Shown here: positions 25,339 to 34,051 of the stretch, in pieces | How positions within the stretch are numbered: position 1 is the stretch's first letter | How the letters are laid out: the number at the start of each line of letters is the position of its first letter | The notes under the pieces: generated by a model | Database searches by the model: none | What the model was told of the DNA's origin: nothing | What the model saw: the letters and a program-made list of their open reading frames with translations, nothing else | Assembly: GCF_018524365.1 (NCBI RefSeq) | Contig: NZ_JAEKFT010000010.1 | Location: 1 to 64,000 of the forward strand | Origin: Denitromonas iodatirespirans | GTDB lineage: Bacteria; Pseudomonadota; Gammaproteobacteria; Burkholderiales; Rhodocyclaceae | Direction of reading: 5' to 3' | DNA: 64,000 bases | Made by a program: the position numbers and the translations under genes

Positions 25339-26616
25339 ATGAAACTCCAATCCTACTGGCTCGACACGGCCCCCCTCTTCACCGGCGGCGAGCAGGAGCC
25401 GGTGTCCGGGAATGTCGACGTCGCCGTGGTCGGTGGCGGCTTCACCGGTCTGGCGTCCGCGCTGGCGCTCGCCCGACGCGGCGCCTCGGTGGCGGTCTTC
25501 GAGGCCGGCCGCGTGGTCGGCGAGGCGTCGGGGCGCAACGGCGGCCACTGCAACAGCGGTCTGGCCCACGATTTCGGCGCGCTCGCCGCGAAGATCGGCA
25601 CCGAACGCGCCCGCGCCTACTACCGCGCCTACGATGCCGCCGTGCAGAGCGTCGAGGATATCGTCGTCCGGGAAGGTATCGACTGCGATTTCGTCCGCTG
25701 CGGCAAGCTCAAGCTCGCGGCCAAACCCGAGCACTACAGCAAGCTCGCCCGGGCCTGTGAGCGGCTCGCCCGCGAGGTCGACCCCGCGGTGGAGATGATC
25801 CCGGCCGAGCGCATCCGCGACGAGGTCGGTTCCGACGCGTTCTTCGGCGGGCTGCTACAGAAGACGAGCGCCCAGATGCACATGGGCAAGTTCGGCGTGG
25901 GACTCGCCGAGGCAGCGGCGCGGCACGGAGCGCGGATCCTGGAGCGCGCCCCGGTGACCGCCATCGAGCGGCGCGGCGACGGCAGCTACGAGGTGGTGTC
26001 GGCCCGCGGCAGCGTGCGTGCCAGGCAAGTCCTGCTGGCAAGCGGCAACTCCACGGTCGGGCCGTTCGGCTGGTTCCGCCGCCGCATGGTGTCGGTGGGG
26101 AGCTTCATCATCACCACCGAGCCGCTCGACCCCGCCCTGCTCGACCGCCTGGTGCCCCATCGACGCGGCTACGTCACGTCCAAGAACGTGGGCAACTACT
26201 TCCGCACCACCGCCGACAACCGCCTCGTCTTCGGCGGCCGGGCGCGCTTCGCGATGTCGAACCCGCGCTCGGACGAGAAGAGCGGCCAGATTCTGCGTGC
26301 GACGCTGGGCACGGTCTTCCCGGAGCTTGCCGATGCACGCATCGACTACTGCTGGGGCGGGCTGGTGGACATGACGGCAGACCGCCTGCCGCGCGCCGGT
26401 CAGCACGGCGGGATGTTCTATTCCATGGGCTACAGCGGCCACGGCGTGCAGATGTCGGTCCACATGGGCGAGATCATGGCCGATGTCATGGCCGGCAAGG
26501 CGGAGGCGAACCCGTGGCGCGAGCTCGAGTGGCCAGCGATTCCCGGACATTTCGGCAAGCCCTGGTTCCTCCCCTTCGTGGGGGCCTACTACCGGTTCCA
26601 GGACCTGATCCACTGA
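25339..26616 (+). CDS. FAD-dependent amine/amino-acid oxidase (DAO family, PuuB-like)
   Basis: This 425-aa flavoprotein has the FAD-binding motif VAVVGGGFTGLASALALARRG (about 28-48), ASGRNGGHCNSGL (about 62-74) and the C-terminal GGLVDMTADRLPRAG and YSMGYSGHGVQMS motifs. This is the layout of gamma-glutamylputrescine oxidase (PuuB) and related secondary-amine or amino-acid oxidases. It should oxidise a C-N bond to an imine that hydrolyses to an aldehyde or keto acid. GAGGT lies before ATG 25339. The solute-binding protein gene follows 154 bp on, which suggests the oxidase acts on the imported compound. Confidence 0.87.
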   Translation: MKLQSYWLDTAPLFTGGEQEPVSGNVDVAVVGGGFTGLASALALARRGASVAVFEAGRVVGEASGRNGGHCNSGLAHDFGALAAKIGTERARAYYRAYDAAVQSVEDIVVREGIDCDFVRCGKLKLAAKPEHYSKLARACERLAREVDPAVEMIPAERIRDEVGSDAFFGGLLQKTSAQMHMGKFGVGLAEAAARHGARILERAPVTAIERRGDGSYEVVSARGSVRARQVLLASGNSTVGPFGWFRRRMVSVGSFIITTEPLDPALLDRLVPHRRGYVTSKNVGNYFRTTADNRLVFGGRARFAMSNPRSDEKSGQILRATLGTVFPELADARIDYCWGGLVDMTADRLPRAGQHGGMFYSMGYSGHGVQMSVHMGEIMADVMAGKAEANPWRELEWPAIPGHFGKPWFLPFVGAYYRFQDLIH

Positions 26617-26770
26617 TCACACGACTCAAGGAGACAACACAAGAAACGAACGGCACAACACGCGTTCAACAACGGCGGCACGACCGTCGGCAGAACAAGC
26701 AAGCGCTGCATAACGTTCCTGGGCCTCGTGTGCCCACGAGACAGAGACCTATCCACGGAGGAGATCAATC

Positions 26771-28387
26771 ATGCAAGACAAGAACGAGAAATTCGGTGCC
26801 CACCAGGACCTGGTGGAGGGCATCGCCGAAGACCTGGGCCGCGGTGTGTCGCGCCGCAGTGTACTGCAGGCGATGCTGGCGAGCGGCATCCTCGCCACCA
26901 CCGCGGGCGGTCTGCTGACCACCGCGTCCAACGCCTATGCGCAGACGCCGCGCCGTGGCGGTCGCATCAAGGTGGCGGTCCAGTCCGGCTCGAACGCCGA
27001 CACCCTGGATCCGGCCAAGGGCGCCACAACCGTTGACTACATGCGCGCCTACACCTTCTACAACGGCCTCACCACCCTCGACACCAAGCTCGCGCCGCAA
27101 ATGTCGCTGGCCGCATCCTTTGCCAGCGAGGACGCAAAGCTGTGGATCGTGAAGCTGCGCAAGGACGTGCGTTTCCACGACGGCAAGCCCTTCACCTCGG
27201 CCGACGTGGTCTACTCCCTGCTGCGCCACAAGAAACCGGAGACCGCCTCCAAGGTGCGCGCGGTCGCGGAACAATTCGAAGAGGTCAAGGCCAACGGGCC
27301 TGACGAAGTGCAGATCCGGCTCGTCGCCCCGAACGCCGACCTGCCGGCGATCCTCGGCACCTACCATTTCTGCATCGTCCGCGACGGCACCACCGATTTC
27401 AGCACGGCCAACGGCACCGGCCCGTTCAAGTGCAAGGAGTTCCGTCCCGGTGTGCGGACCATCGCCGTGCGCAACGAGGAATACTGGAAGCCGGGCCTGC
27501 CCTATCTGGACGAGATCGAGTCCTTCTCGATCCCGGACGAAGGTGCCCGCATCAACGCCCTGCTCTCCGGCGACGTCGATCTCATCAACCCGGTCAATCC
27601 GCGTTCCGCGGCCCGCATCACCGAAGCCTCCGGCGTCAACCTGATGGCATCGAATACGGGCAACTACACCAACCTCATCCTGCGCGATGACCTGGGCCCG
27701 GTGCAGAATCCCGACTTCGTGCTCGCCATGAAGTACCTCCTCGACCGGCAGCAGATCAACAAGGTGGCCTACCGGGGTTACGGCACCATCGGCAACGACC
27801 AGCCGATCGCCCCCAACCATCGCTACTACTTCGACGGCCTGCCCCAGCGTCCCCACGATCCGGACAAGGCGAAGTTCCACCTGCAGAAGTCGGGCATGGC
27901 CGGCAAGACGGTCCCGATCGTCGCCTCGATCGCCGCGACGGGCTCCGTCGATGTCGCCCAGCTGATGCAGCTGTCGGCCCAGCAGATCGGCCTCAAGCTC
28001 GACATCAAGCAGATGCCCGCGGACGGATACTGGTCCAACCACTGGTTCAAGCATCCGATCAGCTTCGGCAACATCAACCCGCGCCCCACCGCCGACCTGA
28101 TGTTCACCCTGTTCTTCAAGTCGGACGCCAACTGGAACGAATCCGGCTGGAAGAACGAGCAGTTCGACCAGCTCCTGCTCGCCGCCCGCGGCGAAACGGA
28201 CGATGCCAAGCGCAAGAAGCTCTATGGGGACATGCAGGTGCTGGTCCACGAGAAGGGCGGCATCGGCATCCCGCAGTTCAATGTCAGCCTCGACGGCTAT
28301 AGCAGCCGCCTGAAGGGCTACAGCGAGCACCCGCTCGGCGGCCTCATGGGCTACATGTACGCCGAGCAGGTCTGGCTGGACGCCTGA
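26771..28387 (+). CDS. ABC transporter solute-binding protein, peptide/opine family (SBP_bac_5), Tat-exported
   Basis: This 538-aa periplasmic receptor begins with a long Tat signal: the twin arginines of SRRSVLQ are residues 27-33, and the hydrophobic stretch ends at ASNAYAQ. The mature part shows the family 5 pattern PRRGGRIKVAV, LDPAKGATT, LRKDVRFHDGKPFTSADVVYS and NPVNPRSAARITE. Family members bind peptides, opines, nickel or other cations. With the opine-oxidase-like genes downstream, an opine or modified amino acid is a reasonable guess. GGAGGAG precedes the ATG. It is separated from the permease genes by strong hairpins (28402-28460), as often seen where the binding protein is made in excess. 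Confidence 0.92.
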   Translation: MQDKNEKFGAHQDLVEGIAEDLGRGVSRRSVLQAMLASGILATTAGGLLTTASNAYAQTPRRGGRIKVAVQSGSNADTLDPAKGATTVDYMRAYTFYNGLTTLDTKLAPQMSLAASFASEDAKLWIVKLRKDVRFHDGKPFTSADVVYSLLRHKKPETASKVRAVAEQFEEVKANGPDEVQIRLVAPNADLPAILGTYHFCIVRDGTTDFSTANGTGPFKCKEFRPGVRTIAVRNEEYWKPGLPYLDEIESFSIPDEGARINALLSGDVDLINPVNPRSAARITEASGVNLMASNTGNYTNLILRDDLGPVQNPDFVLAMKYLLDRQQINKVAYRGYGTIGNDQPIAPNHRYYFDGLPQRPHDPDKAKFHLQKSGMAGKTVPIVASIAATGSVDVAQLMQLSAQQIGLKLDIKQMPADGYWSNHWFKHPISFGNINPRPTADLMFTLFFKSDANWNESGWKNEQFDQLLLAARGETDDAKRKKLYGDMQVLVHEKGGIGIPQFNVSLDGYSSRLKGYSEHPLGGLMGYMYAEQVWLDA

Positions 28388-28401
28388 GCGACGTCTCGCT
28401 C

Positions 28402-28460
28402 GAGGCCTTCGACGACGAAGGCCTCGTCCGTGCCGCGCGCCGACACCGCGCGCGGCACGG
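28402..28460 (+). repeat. Two back-to-back hairpins between the binding-protein and permease genes
   Basis: Hairpin 1 has GAGGCCTTCG (28402-28411) and CGAAGGCCTC (28416-28425) around an ACGA loop. Hairpin 2 has CCGTGCCGCGCGC (28428-28440) and GCGCGCGGCACGG (28448-28460) around a 7-nt loop. Both stems are perfect and no T-run follows. They could protect the 3' end of the binding-protein mRNA or cause partial termination. Confidence 0.6.
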
Positions 28461-28580
28461 CCATCGCCAGGCTTCGCGCGGGACGTCTCGAATCACCGCT
28501 GCAATGCGGTTTTGAGACGCGCTCCCGCCGGGCGTCCCAGCACACCGCGCCCGCGGAGCCTTGAAGACATTGGGGGAACC

Positions 28581-29534
28581 ATGAACAGCACACTTGCACG
28601 ACTCGTCGTGAAGCGGCTTGGATCGGGAGCACTGACGCTTCTGATCGTGTCGCTGGTGGTCTTCACGATCACCGCTCTCTTGCCGGGCGACGCCGCCCAG
28701 GCGCTCCTCGGCCAGGAGGCCACGCCGGAGACCGTGGCGGCCCTGCGCGCCCAGTTCGGGCTCGACCAGCCGGCCTACTTCCGCTACTTCCAGTGGCTGG
28801 GCGGGCTGCTGATCGGCGACCCGGGAACCTCACTCGCAAACGGCATGGCCGTCGCCGATCTCATCGGCGGTCGACTGCCCAATACCCTGAAGCTCGCGGC
28901 GATCGCGGCGCTGGTCGCCGTCCCCCTGGCGCTGACCATCGGCATTCTGTCGGCGATGTTCCGCGGCTCGCTTTTCGATCGCACCATGAACACGGCTGCG
29001 GTCGCCGCGGTGTCGGTGCCGGAGTTCCTGATCGCCTCGCTCGCGGTGCTGCTCTTCGCGGTCCACCTGCAATGGCTGCCGGCCCTGTCGCATGTTTCGG
29101 AGATCAACTCCTTCTCCGACTTTCTGCGTGCCTACACCATGCCGGTGCTGACCTTGTGCTGTGGGCTGGTGGCCCAGATGGCGCGCATGACGCGGGCGGC
29201 GGTGATCGATCAGTTGAGCTCGCCCTATGTCGAGATGGCGATGCTCAAGGGCGCGCGGCCGATCCGCGTGGTGCTGACCCATGCGCTGCCGAACGCGGTC
29301 GGACCGATCGCCAATGCGGTCGCACTGAGCCTCTCCTACCTGCTGGGCGGGGTGATCATCGTCGAATCGATCTTCCACTATCCGGGCATCGCGACCCTGA
29401 TGCTCGACGCCGTGGCCACCCGCGACATGCCCCTGGTGCAGGCCTGCGCGATGCTGTTCTGCCTGGGCTACATGATGCTGGTCCTCGTGGCCGATGTGAG
29501 TGCAATCGTTTCGAATCCGAGGCTACGCAAATGA
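28581..29534 (+). CDS. ABC transporter permease, DppB type
   Basis: This 317-aa inner-membrane protein starts with an N-terminal helix LIVSLVVFTITALLPGDAAQALLGQ, followed by the permease core containing the coupling segment AVIDQLSSPYVEMAMLKGARPIRVVLTHALPNAVGPI, which contacts the ATPase. About six membrane helices are visible. ATG 28581 after GGGGGAA is chosen; the longer frame upstream lacks membrane character. Its TGA overlaps the ATG of the second permease (ATGA). Confidence 0.93.
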   Translation: MNSTLARLVVKRLGSGALTLLIVSLVVFTITALLPGDAAQALLGQEATPETVAALRAQFGLDQPAYFRYFQWLGGLLIGDPGTSLANGMAVADLIGGRLPNTLKLAAIAALVAVPLALTIGILSAMFRGSLFDRTMNTAAVAAVSVPEFLIASLAVLLFAVHLQWLPALSHVSEINSFSDFLRAYTMPVLTLCCGLVAQMARMTRAAVIDQLSSPYVEMAMLKGARPIRVVLTHALPNAVGPIANAVALSLSYLLGGVIIVESIFHYPGIATLMLDAVATRDMPLVQACAMLFCLGYMMLVLVADVSAIVSNPRLRK

Positions 29535-30454
29535 CTTCTTCCATCACGCCCGCGGCGCCCGAAGGCGGCCGCCCCATCGCTCCTTCCATGAACGTGCAGC
29601 CGCCGAAGCAACGACGCCGGCCGCGCATGTTGTCCATCACCGGTCTGATCGGCCTGGCCATCGTCGGGTTCTGGCTGGTCATGGCGGTCGCTGGCCCCTC
29701 GGTGGCGCCCCACCCGGCCAACGCGCTGGTCAGCGACGATTCCTTCGGCCCCATGAGTAGCGCCTTCCCGTTGGGAAGCGACTATCTCGGGCGCGACATC
29801 CTCAGCCGCATCCTCCACGGCGCCCCCTACACCATCGGCGTGGCGCTGGCCGGCACCGTGTGCGCCTGCCTGCTCGGCACCGTGCTGGGCCTCACCGGGG
29901 CCGCGGCCGGTACCGGCGGCAAGGCGGGACACTGGGTCGACGAGGTCTTGAGCCGCGCCATGGACGCCCTGATCTCGATCCCGAACAAGCTGTTCGCGCT
30001 GATCATGGTCGCCTCCTTCGGCTCCTCGGTGCCGCTCTTGATCCTCACTGCCGCGCTGGCCTACATGCCGGGCTCCTACCGGATCGTACGCTCGCTGGCC
30101 GTCAATGTGATGACGCTCGACTTCATCCAGGCGGCGCGCGCCCGCGGCGAAGGCATGGCCTACATCATCTTCATCGAGGTCCTGCCCAACATGTTCCGCC
30201 CGGCACTCACCGACTTCGGCATGCGCTTCGTGTACGTGGTGCTGCTGCTCGCCGCGATGAGCTTCCTCGGGCTGGGCGTGCAGCCGCCCGACGCAGACTG
30301 GGGCTCGCTGGTGCGCGAGAACATCCTGGCGCTGGGCGAAGGCGCCCCGGCGGTGCTGGCCCCCGCGGTCGCGATCGCGACCCTCACCATCGGCGTGACC
30401 CTGCTCATCGATAGTCTCGGCGGGCGTGGCAAGCGCGAAAAGGACGGTGTCTGA
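29531..30454 (+). CDS. ABC transporter permease, DppC type
   Basis: This 307-aa inner-membrane protein has a first helix at about 34-55 (SITGLIGLAIVGFWLVMAVA), a periplasmic segment with GSDYLGRDILSRIL, and the permease core with the coupling loop SLAVNVMTLDFIQAARARGEG and FIEVLPNM. It forms the translocation pore with the DppB-type partner. Translation is probably coupled through the 4-bp overlap. A GC-rich repeat lies between this gene and the ATPase gene. Confidence 0.93.
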   Translation: MTSSITPAAPEGGRPIAPSMNVQPPKQRRRPRMLSITGLIGLAIVGFWLVMAVAGPSVAPHPANALVSDDSFGPMSSAFPLGSDYLGRDILSRILHGAPYTIGVALAGTVCACLLGTVLGLTGAAAGTGGKAGHWVDEVLSRAMDALISIPNKLFALIMVASFGSSVPLLILTAALAYMPGSYRIVRSLAVNVMTLDFIQAARARGEGMAYIIFIEVLPNMFRPALTDFGMRFVYVVLLLAAMSFLGLGVQPPDADWGSLVRENILALGEGAPAVLAPAVAIATLTIGVTLLIDSLGGRGKREKDGV

Positions 30455-30462
30455 GATGAAAC

Positions 30463-30530
30463 GACCCCCACGCTCACTTTGTTCGCTGCCCCCCGAGGGG
30501 GCGCAGGCCTCCCTTGGGGCGGCCCGGCGG
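30463..30530. repeat. GC-rich betaproteobacterial intergenic repeat
   Basis: The sequence ACTTTGTTCGCTGCCCCCCG continues into AGGGGGCGCAGGCC and TTGGGGCGGCCCGG. This arrangement of a CCCCCGAGGGGG palindrome followed by CCTTGGGGCGGCC is a repeat I recognise as common between genes in Betaproteobacteria. Here it lies inside an operon and its end provides the GGGAG that serves as ribosome site for the next gene. Related pieces lie at about 38515-38550 and 51470-51525. Confidence 0.6.
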
Positions 30531-30540
30531 GAGACCTGAG

Positions 30541-32388
30541 ATGAACCAGATCGTGAAAGTCAGCGGCCTGCGAGTGGCCGCCCGCAACGCCCAGGGTGAC
30601 GATGTCACCATCGTGCACGGTGCGGACTTCGCGTTGGAGAAGGGCGAGGTGCTCGCCCTGATCGGCGAGTCCGGCTCGGGCAAGACCACCATTGCGCTGT
30701 CGCTGCTGGGCTATGCCCGCAAGGGCTGCCATATCGTGGGCGGATCGGTGCAGATCGGCGACGTGGACGTGCTCAAGCTCAGTCCGGAGGCGTTGGCCCG
30801 ACTGCGCGGGCGCACCGTCTCCTACATTGCCCAGAGCGCCGCGGCGGCCTTCAACCCGTCCAAGACCATCATGGACCAGGTGATCGAAAGCGCGCTGATC
30901 CACAAGACGATGTCGCGCCGCGAGGCCGAGGCCAAGGCGGTCGGCCTCTTCCGTGAGCTGGCGCTGCCCGATCCGGAAGGCATCGGCTCGCGCTATCCGC
31001 ACCAGGTCTCCGGCGGCCAGCTGCAGCGCCTGATGGCGGCGATGGCGCTGATTACCGATCCGGCCCTGGTGGTGCTCGACGAGCCCACCACGGCGCTGGA
31101 CGTCACCACCCAGATCGAGGTGCTGCTGGCGTTCAAGAAAGTGGTGCGCGAGCGCGGCACCACCGCGGTCTACGTGTCCCACGACCTCGCGGTGGTCGCC
31201 CAGATGGCCGACCGCATCGTGGTGCTGCAGAACGGCCAGATCCAGGAGGTGGGGCGCACCGAGCAGATCCTCTCCGCGCCGACCCACCCCTACACCCGCA
31301 GTCTGCTCGCCGCCATGGACCCCGCCGCGCGAACCGCCTCGGCCGGGCGCACCGCGCAGGAGCGCGACGACGTCATCCTCTCGGTGCGCGACCTCGAAGT
31401 GCGCTTCGGCAACGGCAAGGCCGGCGGCGGCAAGGTGGTCCTGCAGGACATCAACCTCGACATCCGGCGCGGCGCGACCGTCGGCGTGATCGGCGAGTCG
31501 GGCTCCGGCAAGACCACCCTGGCGCGCGCCATCGCGGGCATGGTGGCCCCCTCCGCGGGCCAGGTCCTGCTCGACGGCAAGGCCCTCTCGCCCACGCTGG
31601 AAGGGCGCACGCGCGACGAGTTCCGCCGCGTCCAGTACGTGTTCCAGAACGCGGATACCGCACTCAACCCGCAGCACACGATCGAAGCCATCCTGTCGCG
31701 CCCGCTCAAGTTCTATCACGGGATGAGCGGCGAGCGGCGAAAGAAGCGCGTGGCCGAGCTCCTGGAACTGGTGCGCCTGCCCACGAGCATCGCAAAACGC
31801 CGCCCCGGCGAACTCTCCGGCGGGCAGAAGCAGCGTATCAACCTCGCCCGCGCGCTGGCCGCCGAGCCCGAGCTGCTGCTGTGCGACGAGGTCACCTCGG
31901 CCCTGGACACGGTGGTCGGCGCAGCGATCCTGGAGCTGATGGCCGAGCTGCGCCGCGAACTCAACGTGTCCTACATGTTCATCAGCCACGACCTGGGCAC
32001 GGTGCGCTCGATCTGCGACGAGATCGTGGTGCTGTACGCGGGCCGCAAGGTCGAGGTGCGCCAGCGCGAAGCCCAGAACGCGCCCCCCTTCCACCCCTAC
32101 TCCCACCTCCTGGGCACCTCCATTCCCCTGCTGCGTCCCGGCTGGCTGGAAGAGGTGACCGGGCACACGGCCGTGGCGCTGCCGTCGCTTGCCGCCGGGC
32201 TTGGTTCGCAGCCGGGACTGTGTCCCTTCATCGACCGCTGCCCCCAGCGGGTCGACGGCCTGTGCAACACCACCCCCCCGCCCCTGCGCCAGCTCGACGG
32301 CGGCGGCAGCATCCTCTGCCACCGCTCCGAGGAAGAGCTGGTCCGCGCCCAGGGCGCCCTGAAACTCGTCACGGGAGAAGCCGCATGA
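30541..32388 (+). CDS. Fused dual ATPase subunit of the peptide/opine ABC transporter (DppD-DppF type)
   Basis: This 615-aa protein has two complete ABC domains. The first has Walker A GESGSGKTT at about 41-49, the signature VSGGQLQRL and Walker B LVVLDEPTTALD. The second has Walker A at about 317-325, LSGGQKQRINLARAL and LLLCDEVTSALD. Each is followed by an oligopeptide-type C-terminal extension, the last with the cysteine-rich GLCPFIDRCPQRVDGLC. It powers import by the two permeases. Fusion of the two ATPases in one chain is known in this family. Its TGA overlaps the ATG of the next gene. Confidence 0.93.
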   Translation: MNQIVKVSGLRVAARNAQGDDVTIVHGADFALEKGEVLALIGESGSGKTTIALSLLGYARKGCHIVGGSVQIGDVDVLKLSPEALARLRGRTVSYIAQSAAAAFNPSKTIMDQVIESALIHKTMSRREAEAKAVGLFRELALPDPEGIGSRYPHQVSGGQLQRLMAAMALITDPALVVLDEPTTALDVTTQIEVLLAFKKVVRERGTTAVYVSHDLAVVAQMADRIVVLQNGQIQEVGRTEQILSAPTHPYTRSLLAAMDPAARTASAGRTAQERDDVILSVRDLEVRFGNGKAGGGKVVLQDINLDIRRGATVGVIGESGSGKTTLARAIAGMVAPSAGQVLLDGKALSPTLEGRTRDEFRRVQYVFQNADTALNPQHTIEAILSRPLKFYHGMSGERRKKRVAELLELVRLPTSIAKRRPGELSGGQKQRINLARALAAEPELLLCDEVTSALDTVVGAAILELMAELRRELNVSYMFISHDLGTVRSICDEIVVLYAGRKVEVRQREAQNAPPFHPYSHLLGTSIPLLRPGWLEEVTGHTAVALPSLAAGLGSQPGLCPFIDRCPQRVDGLCNTTPPPLRQLDGGGSILCHRSEEELVRAQGALKLVTGEAA

Positions 32389-32693
32389 CTGGACGATTCG
32401 TGAGACTCGCCGAGACCGGCCGCGCGCCGGTGCGCTTCGAGCTCGACGGCGCGCCCGCCGAAGCGCTCGCCGGCGACACCCTGCTCGTCGCCGTCCTGAG
32501 CAACGCCAGGAGCGTGCGCAGCTCCGAGTTCGGCGATGACCGGCGCGCCGGCTTCTGCCTGATGGGCGCCTGCCAGGACTGCTGGGTGTGGACCGCCGCC
32601 GGCGAACGGCTGCGTTCATGCACCACCGTGGTCGAGGAAGGCATGCAGATCGTCACCACACAACCGGAGGGATCATGGGCCAAAGTCGCGTGA
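32385..32693 (+). CDS. (2Fe-2S)-binding small subunit of an HcnA/opine-oxidase-type dehydrogenase
   Basis: This 102-aa ferredoxin-like protein has Cys58, Cys63, Cys66 and Cys79 in FCLMGACQDCWVW and RSCTT, the spacing of the 2Fe-2S domain in HcnA and in the small subunits of D-amino acid/opine/hydroxyproline dehydrogenases. It should relay electrons between the two flavin subunits. It overlaps the ABC ATPase gene by 4 bp and the next gene by 19 bp, so all three dehydrogenase subunits are made from one message. Confidence 0.88.
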   Translation: MTGRFVRLAETGRAPVRFELDGAPAEALAGDTLLVAVLSNARSVRSSEFGDDRRAGFCLMGACQDCWVWTAAGERLRSCTTVVEEGMQIVTTQPEGSWAKVA

Positions 32694-34051
32694 TTGTCGT
32701 CGGCGCGGGTCCGGCGGGCGTGCGTTGCGCCGAGGTCCTCGTCGCGGCGGGGATCAAGCCCATCCTGGTGGACGAGAGCCGCCGCGACGGCGGCCAGATC
32801 TACCGCCGCCAGCCGGAGGGCTTCACCCGCTCCTACCCCAGCCTGTACGGGACGGAGGCCGAGCGCGCACGCGCGCTGCACCAGAGCTTCGAGTCCCTGC
32901 GCAGCAGGGTCGACTACCGGCCCGAGACGCTTGCCTGGAACATCTACGACCGGCAGCTGCATACCGTCTCGGCCGGGGTGACCAAGGCACTGCCCTTCGA
33001 CGCCCTGGTGGTGTGCTCGGGCGCGACCGACCGCCTCATGCCGGTGAAGGGCTGGCACTACGCCGGCACCTACAGCATGGGCGCGGCGCAGATCGCGCTG
33101 AAGTCCCAGGCCTGCGCCATCGGCCGTCAGGTGGTGTTCGCCGGCACCGGTCCGCTGCTCTACCTGGTGGCCGCCCAGTACGTGAAGGCCGGCGCCAAGG
33201 TGGCGGCAGTACTCGACACCTCCAGCCTGTGGAAGCGCGTGCGCGCCCTGCCCAAGCTCGCTGCCCGCCCGCGGGTGCTACTGAACGGGGTCTCCCTCAT
33301 GCGCACCTTGCGCGGTGCCGGCGTGAAAGTGGTGACCGGCATCGAACCGGTGGAAATCCACGGCTCGGACGAGGACGGCGTGCGCGGCATCACCTACCGC
33401 AGCCAGGACGGCGCGACCCACCGGGTGGAATGCGATGCGGTGGCCCTGGGCTACCACGTGCGGCCGGAGACCCAGCTCGCCGACCTGGCGCGCTGCGAGT
33501 TCCGCTTCGACGCCGAGACCCGCCAGTGGCTACCCACCGTGGACCAGGACGGACGGAGCACCACACCCGGCGTCTATCTGGCCGGTGACGGCGCCCGTGT
33601 GCTCGGCGCCGACGGCGCGGAGATCGCCGGCAAGCTCGCCGCCTGGGCGCTACTCGAGGACATGGGCCACCCCGTGCCCGACGCCGAGCGCGCGGCGCTG
33701 CGCCGTGAGCGCGAGGCGATGGACCGCTTCCGCCAGGGCCTCGTCGAGGCCTTCCCCTGGCCCGCCGAGCAGGCGGCACGCCTGCCCGACGAGGCCATCG
33801 TGTGCCGCTGCGAGGCGATCACCGCCGGCGAGCTGCGCCGCGTGGTGAACCAGATGGGCGCCTGCGAGGCCAACCGCGCCAAGGCCTTCAGCCGCGTCGG
33901 CATGGGCCGCTGCCAGGGTCGCTACTGCGGCCACGCCGGCGCCGAGGTGGTCGCCGCGGCGGCCGGCATTGCGCTGGAGAAGGTCGGTCGCCTGCGCGGC
34001 CAGGCGCCGGTGAAGCCGCTCTCCATGGCGGTGCGGGAGGAGCAGGAATGA
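32675..34051 (+). CDS. FAD/NAD(P)-binding subunit with Fer2_BFD domain (HcnB/OoxA-like)
   Basis: This 458-aa pyridine-nucleotide-disulfide-type flavoprotein has the Rossmann motif VIVVGAGPAGVRCAEVL (about 6-22), DGGQIYRR, and a second dinucleotide motif near VVFAGTGPLLYLVA. At the C-terminus VCRCEAIT (about 376-383) and MGRCQGRYCG (about 409-418) form a BFD-type 2Fe-2S site. This is the layout of HcnB and the OoxA/NoxA subunits of opine oxidases. With its two partners it should pass electrons from the substrate-oxidising subunit to the respiratory chain. CGGAGGG precedes ATG 32675. Confidence 0.9.
   Translation: MGQSRVIVVGAGPAGVRCAEVLVAAGIKPILVDESRRDGGQIYRRQPEGFTRSYPSLYGTEAERARALHQSFESLRSRVDYRPETLAWNIYDRQLHTVSAGVTKALPFDALVVCSGATDRLMPVKGWHYAGTYSMGAAQIALKSQACAIGRQVVFAGTGPLLYLVAAQYVKAGAKVAAVLDTSSLWKRVRALPKLAARPRVLLNGVSLMRTLRGAGVKVVTGIEPVEIHGSDEDGVRGITYRSQDGATHRVECDAVALGYHVRPETQLADLARCEFRFDAETRQWLPTVDQDGRSTTPGVYLAGDGARVLGADGAEIAGKLAAWALLEDMGHPVPDAERAALRREREAMDRFRQGLVEAFPWPAEQAARLPDEAIVCRCEAITAGELRRVVNQMGACEANRAKAFSRVGMGRCQGRYCGHAGAEVVAAAAGIALEKVGRLRGQAPVKPLSMAVREEQE

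Noticed and set aside
30160-32619. An 819-codon leftward frame opposite the ABC ATPase gene
   Set aside because: It mirrors the codons of the double ABC ATPase and has no motif of its own.
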